64,000 bases of DNA. It comes from Synechococcus sp. ATX 2A4. Its GTDB lineage: Bacteria; Cyanobacteriota; Cyanobacteriia; PCC-6307; Cyanobiaceae. The notes beneath the pieces are model-generated. The model was not told the DNA's origin, searched no databases, and saw nothing but the letters and a program-made list of their open reading frames with translations. How positions within the stretch are numbered: the first letter of the stretch is position 1; each line of letters starts with the position of its first letter. The position numbers and the translations under genes were made by a program. Where the stretch lies: positions 1 through 64,000 of the forward strand of contig NZ_JAGQCV010000007.1 of NCBI RefSeq assembly GCF_024346375.1. The letters run 5' to 3'. Positions 35,408 through 43,450 of the stretch are shown piece by piece.

Positions 35408-35704
35408 TCAGCCGTCCTGGCGCATCCGCTTCACGGCCAGGCCCGCCTCGGTGGCGGTGACCCCAGCCAGCAGTACCAGGCCCAACAGGCCCACCAGCTG
35501 GTTCTGGGCTTCTGCGGCGGCGGCGGCGTCTTGCGCGAGCACGGCCCCAGCCACGAACCAGGCCGTAGCCAGCGCCGAGGTGATCCAGTAGGCCTTCCAG
35601 CGGCGCTGGTAGAGGTAGCCGGCGCCCAGCCCCGGCACCACATTCAGCACCACCGCCACCCAACCGGCGGAGGCGGCCAGGATCTGCGCACGGGTGGGGG
35701 CCAT
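35408..35704 (-). CDS. Small two- to three-helix membrane protein
   Basis: 98-residue hydrophobic protein from the ATG at 35704. It has membrane segments near residues 8-28 (WVAVVLNVVPGLGAGYLYQR), 38-55 and 68-88. The phrase VPGLGAGYLYQRRWKAYW resembles TM2-like or small inner-membrane proteins seen in picocyanobacteria. No function is assignable. It is convergent with the hli gene, five bases apart. The frame is open to 35875 upstream, but that portion is Pro-rich and unlike a coding start. Confidence 0.75.
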   Translation of the reverse strand: MAPTRAQILAASAGWVAVVLNVVPGLGAGYLYQRRWKAYWITSALATAWFVAGAVLAQDAAAAAEAQNQLVGLLGLVLLAGVTATEAGLAVKRMRQDG

Positions 35705-35896
35705 GGGGTGGGGCGTCAATGGCCCCACTCTGGCGCTTGCGGGGGGCAGTGGGGGAGCTGGTCTCGTTGCTGGCTGGCAATGGATTGCATCCAGGCCAAG
35801 GTTTGGCCTTTCTTTGAACGGTGTTGGGCTCACCCGCACAAGACAGCCAGGCATAAAGGCGGGGGGCGCAGGCATGGGGGTGATGCGGCTGTTTGC

Positions 35897-36637
35897 TCAG
35901 GCCACGGCCACCAGGACGCGGGCCGCTTGCTTGCTTTCGCCTGAGGCGGCGGCCGCCTTGAGCAGTTGCTCGCAGAGGCGATCTGGATCGGCGATGGCCT
36001 GGATGCCCGGGCCGGCGCTGCCGAGCAGCTGGGGGTTGGCGCAAAGGTTTTCGAGCATTTCGGCCAGGAAGATGTCCTGGTTTTTCACCAGCCCCGGCGC
36101 GATGCGTCCGCAGCGGCCGCCGATGGTCCAGCGGATCACTCCTGCCGGATCGGTGACCAGCACCGCCGGGCGATGTGCCAGCCGGTCCTGGATGCGCTCG
36201 GGATCACGGCTGAAGAAGAAGGCCTCCGCCTCATCGGAGGTGCAGCGAATCAAGGCGGCGGCCTCCGCCAGCGGCTGGAAGCGCTGCAGCACCTCCGCCG
36301 TGGGCAGCGCCCCAGGGAGCAGGCCCCAGTGCTCCGGCTGCCAGTTCACATCCAGCGCCACCAGCACTCCGCTGGGCGCTGTGCGGTTGAGCACCATGCG
36401 CAGCACCTGGTGTTGGCTGGCGCCGAGCAGGGCGTCACTGGTGATCAGCAACCAGAACGATTCGTTGATCTCCGGCAGCATCGCTTCGGTGAGGCCGGCC
36501 GGGGTGTGGGTGCCCGGGTTGGGGGCACCCAGCTTGGGGGGGCAGGAGATGGGCGCCAATGCGGCGTCATGCATGGCCTCGGAGAAGGCCACCACTTCGG
36601 TGTGGGCTTGGCGGGTGAACGGTGTGGTGAGGGTCAT
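35897..36637 (-). CDS. Degenerate PfkB-family carbohydrate kinase-like protein
   Basis: 246-residue relative of fructokinases. The middle and C-terminal part aligns by eye with the family: VALDVNWQPEHWG, LIRCTSDEAEAFFF, the PAVLVTDPAGVIRWTIGG stretch. However, the catalytic anion-hole motif GAGD, expected after the IGG..G.I.P segment, is replaced by LVKNQDIFLAEML. The N-terminal substrate-binding region of about 60 residues is missing. Kinase activity is therefore unlikely; a regulatory, sugar-binding or decaying role is possible. It reads as one intact frame, so it is not an obvious pseudogene. Confidence 0.75.
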   Translation of the reverse strand: MTLTTPFTRQAHTEVVAFSEAMHDAALAPISCPPKLGAPNPGTHTPAGLTEAMLPEINESFWLLITSDALLGASQHQVLRMVLNRTAPSGVLVALDVNWQPEHWGLLPGALPTAEVLQRFQPLAEAAALIRCTSDEAEAFFFSRDPERIQDRLAHRPAVLVTDPAGVIRWTIGGRCGRIAPGLVKNQDIFLAEMLENLCANPQLLGSAGPGIQAIADPDRLCEQLLKAAAASGESKQAARVLVAVA

Positions 36638-36697
36638 AGGTGTGGGTGGGTGAGGGGGCAGGTGGTGGCGTCGTTGGCGGCAGACCGCACGCCGGGA

Positions 36698-37045
36698 TCA
36701 GTCGTTCTTGCTGGCGAAGCGATGGAAGCGACCGGCCAGGTCTTGAAACAGGGCGTCGCTCTGCTGCAGCAGCGATTCCCAGTTCTCCTGGCTGCTTTGC
36801 TGCAACTGCTCCAGCTGGGCTGTGGCCTGGTTACGAGCATTGATGAGCTCGTCGAGGTGTTGCCTGGTGGTGCGGCGCACGGATTCGGCAAGGCCGCTCA
36901 TGCCCTTCTGCAACTCTTCGATCTGCCCCGACCAGGCTTCGATCTGCACGCGTTTCTTGTTCAGAACCGCTTCCTTCAGTTGTGCATTGGCCTGGCTTTG
37001 GTCATTGCGATCGGCACTGGTGGCCGGTTTGGTGATGGTCGTCAT
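36698..37045 (-). CDS. Small coiled-coil protein
   Basis: 115-residue, highly charged helical protein from the ATG at 37045 (MTTITKPATSADRND). Residues about 20-105 are almost continuous amphipathic helix with Gln/Glu/Lys/Leu heptad-like spacing (QIEELQKGMSGLAESVRR, ARNQATAQLEQLQQS). No Cys, no signal peptide. The pattern resembles phasin-like or cytoskeletal helper proteins, but I do not recognise a family. It stands alone with a 430-base upstream spacer. Confidence 0.65.
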   Translation of the reverse strand: MTTITKPATSADRNDQSQANAQLKEAVLNKKRVQIEAWSGQIEELQKGMSGLAESVRRTTRQHLDELINARNQATAQLEQLQQSSQENWESLLQQSDALFQDLAGRFHRFASKND

Positions 37046-37478
37046 GGTGGTGTCTCCGTGATAGCAACAACAAACGCGCCGCTCTGCTGGCTGCACCAGA
37101 AGTGCTGCACATCAGAGGAATCAGATTCGGGATCCTTGCAGGCGTTCAGCGAGGCCGGGCCCCTGTGGGGATCGGCGCTTGCAGGGGGCGGCAGGGGCAG
37201 TGCCGTTGGTTCAGAAGCTCAGGCGATGGTTGTCAAACCATTCGGCAAGCCTTGAACTGATGAAAGGCGTTGCAGCCTTTGAAACGGCAGAAGCGCTGTG
37301 CGCGTTCGTTACTTTCAACATACCCCTTTTGGGTGAAATGTCAACATCTCTGCGACGCATTCGTTGATTCCCAGGCGCTGCGATTCGCTCAGATCCCACT
37401 GGTGCAGCGTCATCTCGGCGGCGCGGGTTTGCCATCGTGGTGCTGTTCCGCTGCAGCCACGCCTGCGCGCCCCCTCCG
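37046..37478. other. Spacer between divergent coiled-coil and hydrolase genes
   Basis: No convincing gene. The stretch 37240-37360 is less GC-rich than its surroundings and is the likely promoter zone. The short frames here have no recognisable motif. Confidence 0.55.
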
Positions 37479-38207
37479 ATGCCCCTTCCCCGCCAACCGA
37501 TCCTGCTGCTCGGCGGCTTTCTGATCAGCGCCGAGGCCTATGCGCCGATGGTGGCGCGGCTGCAGCAGCTGAGCGGCCAGCCCGTGAAGCTGGTGGCAGT
37601 GGGCAAGCCCGAATGGCTGCTCACCGTGTTCGCCTTCGCATGGGCGCGCATCCTCGATCGGGCCGCTGCCGCCGCCGCGGAACTGGCACAGGCCTCACCC
37701 ACCGGCAGGGTCACCCTGATCGGCCACAGCTCCGGCGGCATCATGCTGCGCCTCTTCCTTGATCACGCCCCCTTCCAGGGCCGCTCCTACGACGGCAAGG
37801 CGCTCGCCGACACATTGGTGATGCTGGGCAGCCCCCACACCGCCCTCATGGCCACGGTGCTGCGTGAGCTGGTGCAGCAGCGCCTGCCGGGGTCACCCTT
37901 CGCCGATCGGGTGCAGTACGTGTCGGTGGCGGGGGATCTGGATCTGGCCGCCGCCAGCCCGCTGGCCCAGCGCCTGGCCCCCACCGCCTACCGCAACAGC
38001 ACCGGCGATGCCGCCGATCGCGGCGACGGCCTGGTGCCGGTGGCCTCCGCCCTGCTGGCCGGCTCCACCCCGCTGGTGCTGATGGGGGTGGCCCATGGCG
38101 GTGCCTTCGGGCCCTGCTGGTACGGCAGCCCCGAGGTGGTGGAGCGCTGGTGGGACCTGGTTCAGCCCGCCGCCTCCAGCAGCTCCGCCAGCGGCACGAA
38201 GCTGTAG
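37479..38207 (+). CDS. Alpha/beta-hydrolase (lipase-like)
   Basis: 242-residue hydrolase from the ATG at 37479. It has the oxyanion segment PILLLGGFLISAEAY near the N-terminus, the nucleophile elbow LIGHSSGGIMLRLF near residue 82-95, MLGSPHTA after it, the acidic residue region GDGLVPVASALL near 185 and the catalytic His in GVAHGGAFG near 205. Plants and cyanobacteria have similar lipase-like proteins (PGAP1/lipase type). Substrate unknown. Its last 46 bases overlap the 3' end of the convergent deacetylase gene. Confidence 0.85.
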   Translation: MPLPRQPILLLGGFLISAEAYAPMVARLQQLSGQPVKLVAVGKPEWLLTVFAFAWARILDRAAAAAAELAQASPTGRVTLIGHSSGGIMLRLFLDHAPFQGRSYDGKALADTLVMLGSPHTALMATVLRELVQQRLPGSPFADRVQYVSVAGDLDLAAASPLAQRLAPTAYRNSTGDAADRGDGLVPVASALLAGSTPLVLMGVAHGGAFGPCWYGSPEVVERWWDLVQPAASSSSASGTKL

Positions 38208-38926
38208 CCGCGCCGGCGCAGCGCGGGAACGATCCAGCGCAGGCTGGCCTGGGTGCGGGCGTTCAGCTCCGGTGTGTCGTGCAGCACCAGGATGCCGCCG
38301 GGGTGGGCGTTGAGCTGCACGAACGCCCGCACGAACCACAGCGGTGGCTGATTGGTGTCCCAGGGAAAGATCGAGCCCAGCACCAGCTGGTAGCCGCACG
38401 CCGCCAGCCAGCTCAGCATCAACGCATGGAACCAGCCCCGCCCCGGGCGACACCAGCGCCACTGCAGCGTCTGCGGCGCCGCGGCCCGCTCCACCGCGGC
38501 GGCGGTGGAGCTCAGCTGACGCAGAAATTCAGCCTCATCGAGCTCGGCGGAGCGCCCATCGCACCACAGGTGGTTGCCGATGGCGTGGCCCTGCTCCAGG
38601 GCCCGGCGGGGAAAGTGCGGGTCGTTGGGCAGGTGGGAGCCGATCAGGAAGAAGGTGGCCGGCACCTCCAGCTCCCGCAGCAGCTCCAGCAGGGCCTGCG
38701 AGCCGGGGCCGCTGGGGCCGTCGTCGATCGTGAGCGCCAGCCGCCGCTGCCTGCCCCCGCCGCAGAACACCACCTCCGGGTTGAGTGGCGCCAGCAGCGT
38801 GCGGATCACCAGCGAGGGCAGCAGCACGATCAGGGCCAGCAGGGTCACGGCCAGCAGAAGTCCGGCGAGCGCGATCAGGGCCAGCAGGGCAGGGAGCGAG
38901 GTCAGCGGGTGTGGAAGTGGGGGCAT
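38162..38926 (-). CDS. Polysaccharide deacetylase (NodB domain), membrane-anchored
   Basis: 254-residue carbohydrate-esterase-4 protein. Two leading hydrophobic stretches (residues about 10-45) form a membrane anchor. The NodB domain starts at LALTIDDGPSGPG (motif 1, catalytic Asp and metal Asp). It continues with ATFFLIG, GHAIGNHLWCD (motif 2; the usual second His of HTxxH is replaced by Asp) and CRPGRGWF (motif 3). Motif 5 is HPGGILVLHD with the catalytic His. It probably deacetylates a cell-wall or surface polysaccharide outside the membrane. Confidence 0.9.
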   Translation of the reverse strand: MPPLPHPLTSLPALLALIALAGLLLAVTLLALIVLLPSLVIRTLLAPLNPEVVFCGGGRQRRLALTIDDGPSGPGSQALLELLRELEVPATFFLIGSHLPNDPHFPRRALEQGHAIGNHLWCDGRSAELDEAEFLRQLSSTAAAVERAAAPQTLQWRWCRPGRGWFHALMLSWLAACGYQLVLGSIFPWDTNQPPLWFVRAFVQLNAHPGGILVLHDTPELNARTQASLRWIVPALRRRGYSFVPLAELLEAAG

Positions 38927-38997
38927 GGCGGGGATCGCTCAGGCCTGGAGGGTCGTTGGCGTCACCCTGCCACCGCTGGTGGCGCGAGGGGCCAGAA

Positions 38998-39012
38998 TGA
39001 GAACCGTTCTCA
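38998..39012. promoter_or_regulatory. Perfect 7-1-7 palindrome, Zur/Fur-type operator upstream of cobW1
   Basis: TGAGAACCGTTCTCA is a perfect 7-1-7 inverted repeat, 40 bases ahead of the ATG at 39053. It matches the architecture of Zur/Fur boxes known from cyanobacteria (TGATAATNATTATCA-like). Related palindromes stand before three other transcription units in this island (44485, 46822, 54519). Confidence 0.7.
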
Positions 39013-39052
39013 GCCGTGCTTCCAGGGCTGGGCGGCTGTTTGTTCTCGCCTC

Positions 39053-40123
39053 ATGGCTCAGGTTCCCGTCACCGTCCTCACCGGCTTCCTCGGAGCTGGC
39101 AAAACCACCCTGCTCAACCACATCCTCACCAACCAGCAGGGGCTACGCACTGCCGTGCTGGTGAATGAGTTCGGCGAAATCGGCATCGACAACGAGCTGG
39201 TGGTGGCCACCAGCGACGCCATGGTGGAACTCAGCAACGGCTGCATCTGCTGCTCAATCAACGGCGAACTGCAGGAGGCCGTGGAGCGGGTGCTGGACCG
39301 ACCGGATCCGATCGATTACATCGTGGTGGAAACCACCGGACTGGCCGATCCTCTGCCCGTGGCCATGACCTTCATGGCCGGTGAGTTCCGCGATCAGCTG
39401 CGGCTCGATTCGATCATCACCCTGATCGATGCTGAACACTTTGCCGTCACGGCCCTGGACAGCCCGATCGCCCGGGCTCAGGTGGTGTACGGCGACATCC
39501 TGCTGCTCAACAAGTGCGATCTGGTGGAGGAGGCGCGCCTCATCGCGGTGGAGGCCAGCCTGCGCGAGATCAAGGCCGACGCTCGCATCCTGCGGGCCGA
39601 CCACGGTGCGGTGCCCCTGGCCATGCTGCTGAGTGTGGGCCTGTTTGAAACCGATCGGCTGGCAGAGCTGCAGGCCCGCGAAGACGCCCTTGAAGACACG
39701 CGTCAGCCTGCCGACAACCACAACCACAGCCACCACAACCACAGCCACAGCAACGGCCACGGCGATAAGCACACCCTTGATCACGATCACGGTCATGCCG
39801 CTGGCCATTCCCATCCCCACACGCCGGAGTTGGAAGGGTTCCTTTCGGTGTCCCTGTCGGTGGAAGCCCCGTTCGATCTGCGCCGATTTCAGTTCTTCCT
39901 CGATAACCAGCTCCCTTCAACAGTGTTCCGGGCCAAAGGCGTGCTCTGGTTCCGCGAGAGCGAGCGCCGCCACCTCTTCCACCTCTGCGGCAAGCGCTTC
40001 ACCATCGACGATTCGGACTGGCCCGCCGGCCAACCTCGCCATACCAAGGTGGTCGCGATTGGTAAAGGCCTCGATCAGGCCACTCTCAAGGCCCAGCTCG
40101 AGGCCTGCATGGTGGCGCCATGA
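39053..40123 (+). CDS. COG0523/CobW-family metallochaperone GTPase with His-rich loop (copy 1)
   Basis: 356-residue G3E GTPase. Walker A is GFLGAGKTT (about 12-20), the metal-binding GCICC is at about 65-69 (NGCICCSING), switch [10 protein letters not shown] near 92-101 and NKCD near 154. A long His-rich loop (about 222-256, such as NHNHSHHNHSHS) gives many potential zinc ligands before the CobW C-terminal domain (about 260-354). Family members load or distribute zinc, cobalt or iron; the His-rich loop and a perfect Zur-like box favour zinc. It heads a five-gene operon: the next gene overlaps by four bases. Confidence 0.92.
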   Translation: MAQVPVTVLTGFLGAGKTTLLNHILTNQQGLRTAVLVNEFGEIGIDNELVVATSDAMVELSNGCICCSINGELQEAVERVLDRPDPIDYIVVETTGLADPLPVAMTFMAGEFRDQLRLDSIITLIDAEHFAVTALDSPIARAQVVYGDILLLNKCDLVEEARLIAVEASLREIKADARILRADHGAVPLAMLLSVGLFETDRLAELQAREDALEDTRQPADNHNHSHHNHSHSNGHGDKHTLDHDHGHAAGHSHPHTPELEGFLSVSLSVEAPFDLRRFQFFLDNQLPSTVFRAKGVLWFRESERRHLFHLCGKRFTIDDSDWPAGQPRHTKVVAIGKGLDQATLKAQLEACMVAP

Positions 40124-40905
40124 CACGGGTGCTGCTCATCTCCGGGCCGCCGGGTTGCGGCAAGACCAGCTGGATCCTCAACCAACTGCAAGCCCACCGA
40201 GGGCCCTGCGGTTACCTGCGGCTGGAGGGTTTCACGGCAGCGGAGCTCCAGCAGGCCCCGGATGGGGGCATCGATCGGGCTTTTCTTGTGGACCAATGCC
40301 CAGGGCTGCTGGATCTGGCCGAACCCGGTGAGAATCCGGCAAGCCGCCCGCAGGATCTGCTGGCGTTGATCGAACTGCCCCAGTGGCAGGCTCCTCCCGA
40401 GGCCGGCCTGGCGGGGATCGACCCACGGCTGCTCCCCCCGCTGGAAGCCCTGCAACTCCTGCCGCAGCGCCATCTGAGCTTCGGCCGTGACGCGGAACTT
40501 CCCGCTCAGGACACCTTGCAGTTCAACGCCCTCGAAGCCTGGAGCCTGGACCTGACCCACAGCGTCTGGGATCCCCCCAGCCTCAACAGCTTCTGGTTTG
40601 AGCTGGTGAATGGGGCCTACGGCGAGGTGTATCGCGCCAAGGCGCTGATGAACCTGCCCGATGGCCGCAGCTTCTTCTTCAACTGGATCGTCAGCCAGGA
40701 GGGGACCCAGTTCCTGCCGCTGGAGCGTGTTGCTCCGCCCGTGGGCCGCCCGCAACGCATGTCGCGGCTGGTGGTGCAGGGCAAACACCTGGATGCGGCT
40801 GGCATCGAGGCCACCATCGCCGACGGCCTGCTCAGCGATGCGGTGCTGGAGCTGCAGCAGGCCCCACAACGCCCCTTCGGCGCTCCGCTCCCCGCCACCC
40901 GCTGA
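40120..40905 (+). CDS. P-loop protein with CobW-C-like region
   Basis: 261-residue protein whose N-terminus VLLISGPPGCGKTSWILNQL is a Walker A P-loop (about 8-16). The C-terminal part SFWFELVNGAYGEVYRAKAL with FFFNWIVSQEGTQF resembles the CobW C-terminal domain. The GCICC metal motif, the switch-[10 protein letters not shown] and NKxD are absent, so it is not a complete G3E GTPase. It overlaps cobW1 by four bases, suggesting a dedicated partner of that chaperone. Family assignment is by eye and tentative. Confidence 0.75.
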   Translation: MTRVLLISGPPGCGKTSWILNQLQAHRGPCGYLRLEGFTAAELQQAPDGGIDRAFLVDQCPGLLDLAEPGENPASRPQDLLALIELPQWQAPPEAGLAGIDPRLLPPLEALQLLPQRHLSFGRDAELPAQDTLQFNALEAWSLDLTHSVWDPPSLNSFWFELVNGAYGEVYRAKALMNLPDGRSFFFNWIVSQEGTQFLPLERVAPPVGRPQRMSRLVVQGKHLDAAGIEATIADGLLSDAVLELQQAPQRPFGAPLPATR

Positions 40906-40931
40906 CTGCCTCCATCTCCAACCACCGCCCC

Positions 40932-41753
40932 ATGGCCCACGCCGTTATCTCCTGCCTGCACGCCAATCTCGCCGCCACCGAAGCGGTGCTCAGCGACATC
41001 GAACAGCTCGGCATCGACAGGATCACCTGCCTCGGCGATCTGGTGGGCTATGGCCCCCAGCCCAATGAGGTGGTGGAGTTGATCCGCGCGCGCCAGATCC
41101 CCAGCTGCCAGGGCTGTTGGGATGAAGACATCATCGAAGGCCTCAATTCCTGCGAATGCAGCTACCCCTCCCAGCTGGCTGAGCGGCGCGGGCAACGGGC
41201 TCATCACTGGACGGCGGCCCAGCTCAGCGAGGAGAACAAGGCCTTTCTCGCCAGCCTGCCGTTGTCGTTGCGGCGCGATCGCCTGCTGTTCGTGCACGGC
41301 AGCCCCAACAGCCAGCACGAATACCTCCTGCCCGACATGAATGCCTTCGCTGCCCTTGAGCGGGTGGAGGCGGCGCAGGCCGACACGCTCTTCTGCGGCC
41401 ACACCCATCGCCCCTATGTGCGTGAACTGCGTGAGGGGGTGATCAAGCTGCGGTTGCACCGAGCCGTTGCGAACCCTGGGCCCGACATCGAACGCGAGGT
41501 GGATCTTCCCGTTCGTCGCATCGTCAACGCCGGCTCGGTGGGGGAACCGCGGCACGGCGGCACCAGCGCCACCTACGTGATCCACCACGAGCAGGACGAC
41601 AGCGTGGAGATCCGCGAGGTTCCCTACGACGTGGAACGCACCTGCCAGGCGATCGTGGCCGCTGGGCTGCCGCCTCTGTTCGCCTGGCGGCTCCGCCACG
41701 GATTCGAGTACGCCGAGCGGGCCGACGACGCCAGCCACGTGTGTGAGCGCTGA
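40932..41753 (+). CDS. Metallophosphoesterase with altered metal ligands
   Basis: 273-residue calcineurin-like phosphoesterase. Motifs are recognisable but modified. The first DxH motif reads SCLHANL (Cys for the ligand Asp), GDLVGYGPQPNEV is normal, GNHD reads GCWDED (Cys for the ligand Asn, Trp for the catalytic His), and HGSP and GHTHRPY are intact. Two Cys exactly at metal-ligand positions suggest a changed metal preference, for example zinc or iron. Third gene of the cobW1 operon; its stop overlaps the next start by one base (TGATG). Confidence 0.88.
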   Translation: MAHAVISCLHANLAATEAVLSDIEQLGIDRITCLGDLVGYGPQPNEVVELIRARQIPSCQGCWDEDIIEGLNSCECSYPSQLAERRGQRAHHWTAAQLSEENKAFLASLPLSLRRDRLLFVHGSPNSQHEYLLPDMNAFAALERVEAAQADTLFCGHTHRPYVRELREGVIKLRLHRAVANPGPDIEREVDLPVRRIVNAGSVGEPRHGGTSATYVIHHEQDDSVEIREVPYDVERTCQAIVAAGLPPLFAWRLRHGFEYAERADDASHVCER

Positions 41754-42460
41754 TGGCGAGGTGGGCACTGCTGAGCGGCTTGCGCGGTGATCTGACGGTC
41801 TATGCGGCGGTGCAGGCCGAGCTGCGCCGCCAGCGGGTCGACACGTTGTTTGTGCTCGGCGATCTGATCGGCCCGGAGCGCGAGGCGAACGCCCTGCTGG
41901 AGCGTCTGCAGCAGCCGCGCCGGGGAGATCTGCAACCGCACTGCCTCTACGGCTGGTGGGAAGAGCAGCTGCTGGCCGAGCGGGGCTTTCGCGGTGAGCG
42001 CCGGGCCGACGCCCTGCGCCAGAGCGGCGGGGAGGCGGCCGTGGCAGCCCTGCTGCAGGCGGTGGATCCCGTCCACATGGCCTGGCTGGCGTCGTTGCAG
42101 TTCGGTTTCGTGGAGCTCGATTGCGCCCTGCTGCATGGCAGTTCGGCCGATGTGGGCGACAGCCTCACCGCCGACACAGCCCCATTGCAGCTGCTGGATC
42201 GTCTCACCCGCATGGAGGCGAATCGCCTGTTCACGGCCCGCAGCGGCGAGCAGTTCTGCGTGGAGTTGTGCGGCGGTGGCATCGAATCACGCCTGCGTGA
42301 TCTCGAAGGAGAACGGCAGCAGCACCAGAGCGTGCCCAGCCGCAAGGTGATCGGCGTGGGCAGCGGGCTGCACTACACCCTCTACGACCCGGGCAGCGAC
42401 CATATCGCGTTCCGACGGGCCGGCGGTCCGATCCACGCCACTGGCAGGGGGTTCGCATGA
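41753..42460 (+). CDS. Degenerate metallophosphoesterase-like protein
   Basis: 235-residue paralogue of the preceding gene. The same strands are visible (WALLSGLRGDLTVYAAVQAEL, VLGDLIGPEREAN, YGWWEEQLL, LLHGSSADVGD). However, DxH is GLRG, GNHD is GWWE, and GHTH is lost (LFTARSGEQF). With nearly all metal ligands gone, it is probably not an enzyme. It may form a complex with the intact paralogue. It overlaps the neighbours by one and four bases and therefore is co-translated. Confidence 0.78.
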   Translation: MARWALLSGLRGDLTVYAAVQAELRRQRVDTLFVLGDLIGPEREANALLERLQQPRRGDLQPHCLYGWWEEQLLAERGFRGERRADALRQSGGEAAVAALLQAVDPVHMAWLASLQFGFVELDCALLHGSSADVGDSLTADTAPLQLLDRLTRMEANRLFTARSGEQFCVELCGGGIESRLRDLEGERQQHQSVPSRKVIGVGSGLHYTLYDPGSDHIAFRRAGGPIHATGRGFA

Positions 42461-43356
42461 ACACGGGCTTCGGAGGTGTGGCGGAAACGCTGTCTCTCGA
42501 TTTAGGTGGTCGCCGGCTTCAGGTGGTGCTGGAGCGCCGGGGGCCGACGGGGGCGCCCACCTGGCTGCTCTTGCCAGCCCTGAGCACCGTGTCGAGCCGC
42601 AGCGAGTGGCAACCGCTGGCGGCGGCGGTGGCGGAGCGCTGCCAGTTGGTGAGCTTCGACTGGCCGGGCTTCGGTGACAGTGACCGCCCGTGCCTTGACT
42701 ACGACGCGGACCTGATGCGCTCGGCTCTGCGCTCCATCCTCAGCTACCTGTACGCCCAGAACCGCACACGCCTCACCGTGGTGGCCGCTGGGCACAGTGC
42801 CTCCATCGCCCTGGCCCTTGCCACCGAATGGTCAGGGCAGTGGCAGCGGCTGGTGGCCGTGGCGCCCACCTGGCGGGGCCCCCTGCCCACCATGACCGGC
42901 TGGCCGCCGCAGCGCTTCGGCTGGTTGCGGCAGCTGGTGGGCGCGCCGCTGATCGGCCCGGCGCTCTACCGGCTCAACACCAGCCGGGCGGTGCTGGGGC
43001 TGATGCTGCGGCGCCACGTCTGGGTCGAGCGGTCGCTGTTGACGCCGGAGCGCCTGCTGGAGCAACAGCAGCTGGCCCGCCGCCGCGGCGCCCGCTTCGC
43101 CAGTGCGGCCTTCGTGAGCGGTGGACTGGACGCCACCGATCAACGGGACTGGTGGCTGCACCAGGCCCGCCAGCTGCAGTGCCCTCTCCACGTGGTGCTG
43201 GCGGGGGAAGCGCCCCCGCGCTCCAGCGAGGAGATGCAGAGGCTGGCCGAGGCTGCCGATCAGGTGACGACTTTCCCAGGGCGGCTGGGGCTTCACCAGG
43301 AATTCGGCGCCGTGCTGGCTCAACGGTTGCTGGGCGACAACAACTCAGGTGACTGA
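42457..43356 (+). CDS. Alpha/beta hydrolase
   Basis: 299-residue hydrolase of the haloalkane-dehalogenase/esterase type. Visible: oxyanion strand TWLLLPALSTVSSRSEW, SFDWPGFGDSDRP, and nucleophile elbow AAGHSASIALALA (about residue 111-123). A candidate catalytic His is in RLGLHQEFG near the C-terminus. The nucleophile sequence G-H-S-A-S is standard. Last gene of the cobW1 operon, with a four-base overlap. Substrate unknown; presence in this operon suggests a role in metal stress but offers no reaction. Confidence 0.85.
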   Translation: MNTGFGGVAETLSLDLGGRRLQVVLERRGPTGAPTWLLLPALSTVSSRSEWQPLAAAVAERCQLVSFDWPGFGDSDRPCLDYDADLMRSALRSILSYLYAQNRTRLTVVAAGHSASIALALATEWSGQWQRLVAVAPTWRGPLPTMTGWPPQRFGWLRQLVGAPLIGPALYRLNTSRAVLGLMLRRHVWVERSLLTPERLLEQQQLARRRGARFASAAFVSGGLDATDQRDWWLHQARQLQCPLHVVLAGEAPPRSSEEMQRLAEAADQVTTFPGRLGLHQEFGAVLAQRLLGDNNSGD

Positions 43357-43450
43357 CCGGAACTGCCTTCGTCCCGGCCGCTTCTCCGTTGCAATCACCG
43401 CCCGGACCAGATCAGCCGGGCAGATCAGCTAAGGACATCTGCCATGGAAA

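Noticed and set aside
38150-39052. Upstream extension of the cobW1 frame
   Set aside because: It crosses the deacetylase gene and the palindrome; CobW proteins start just before the P-loop.
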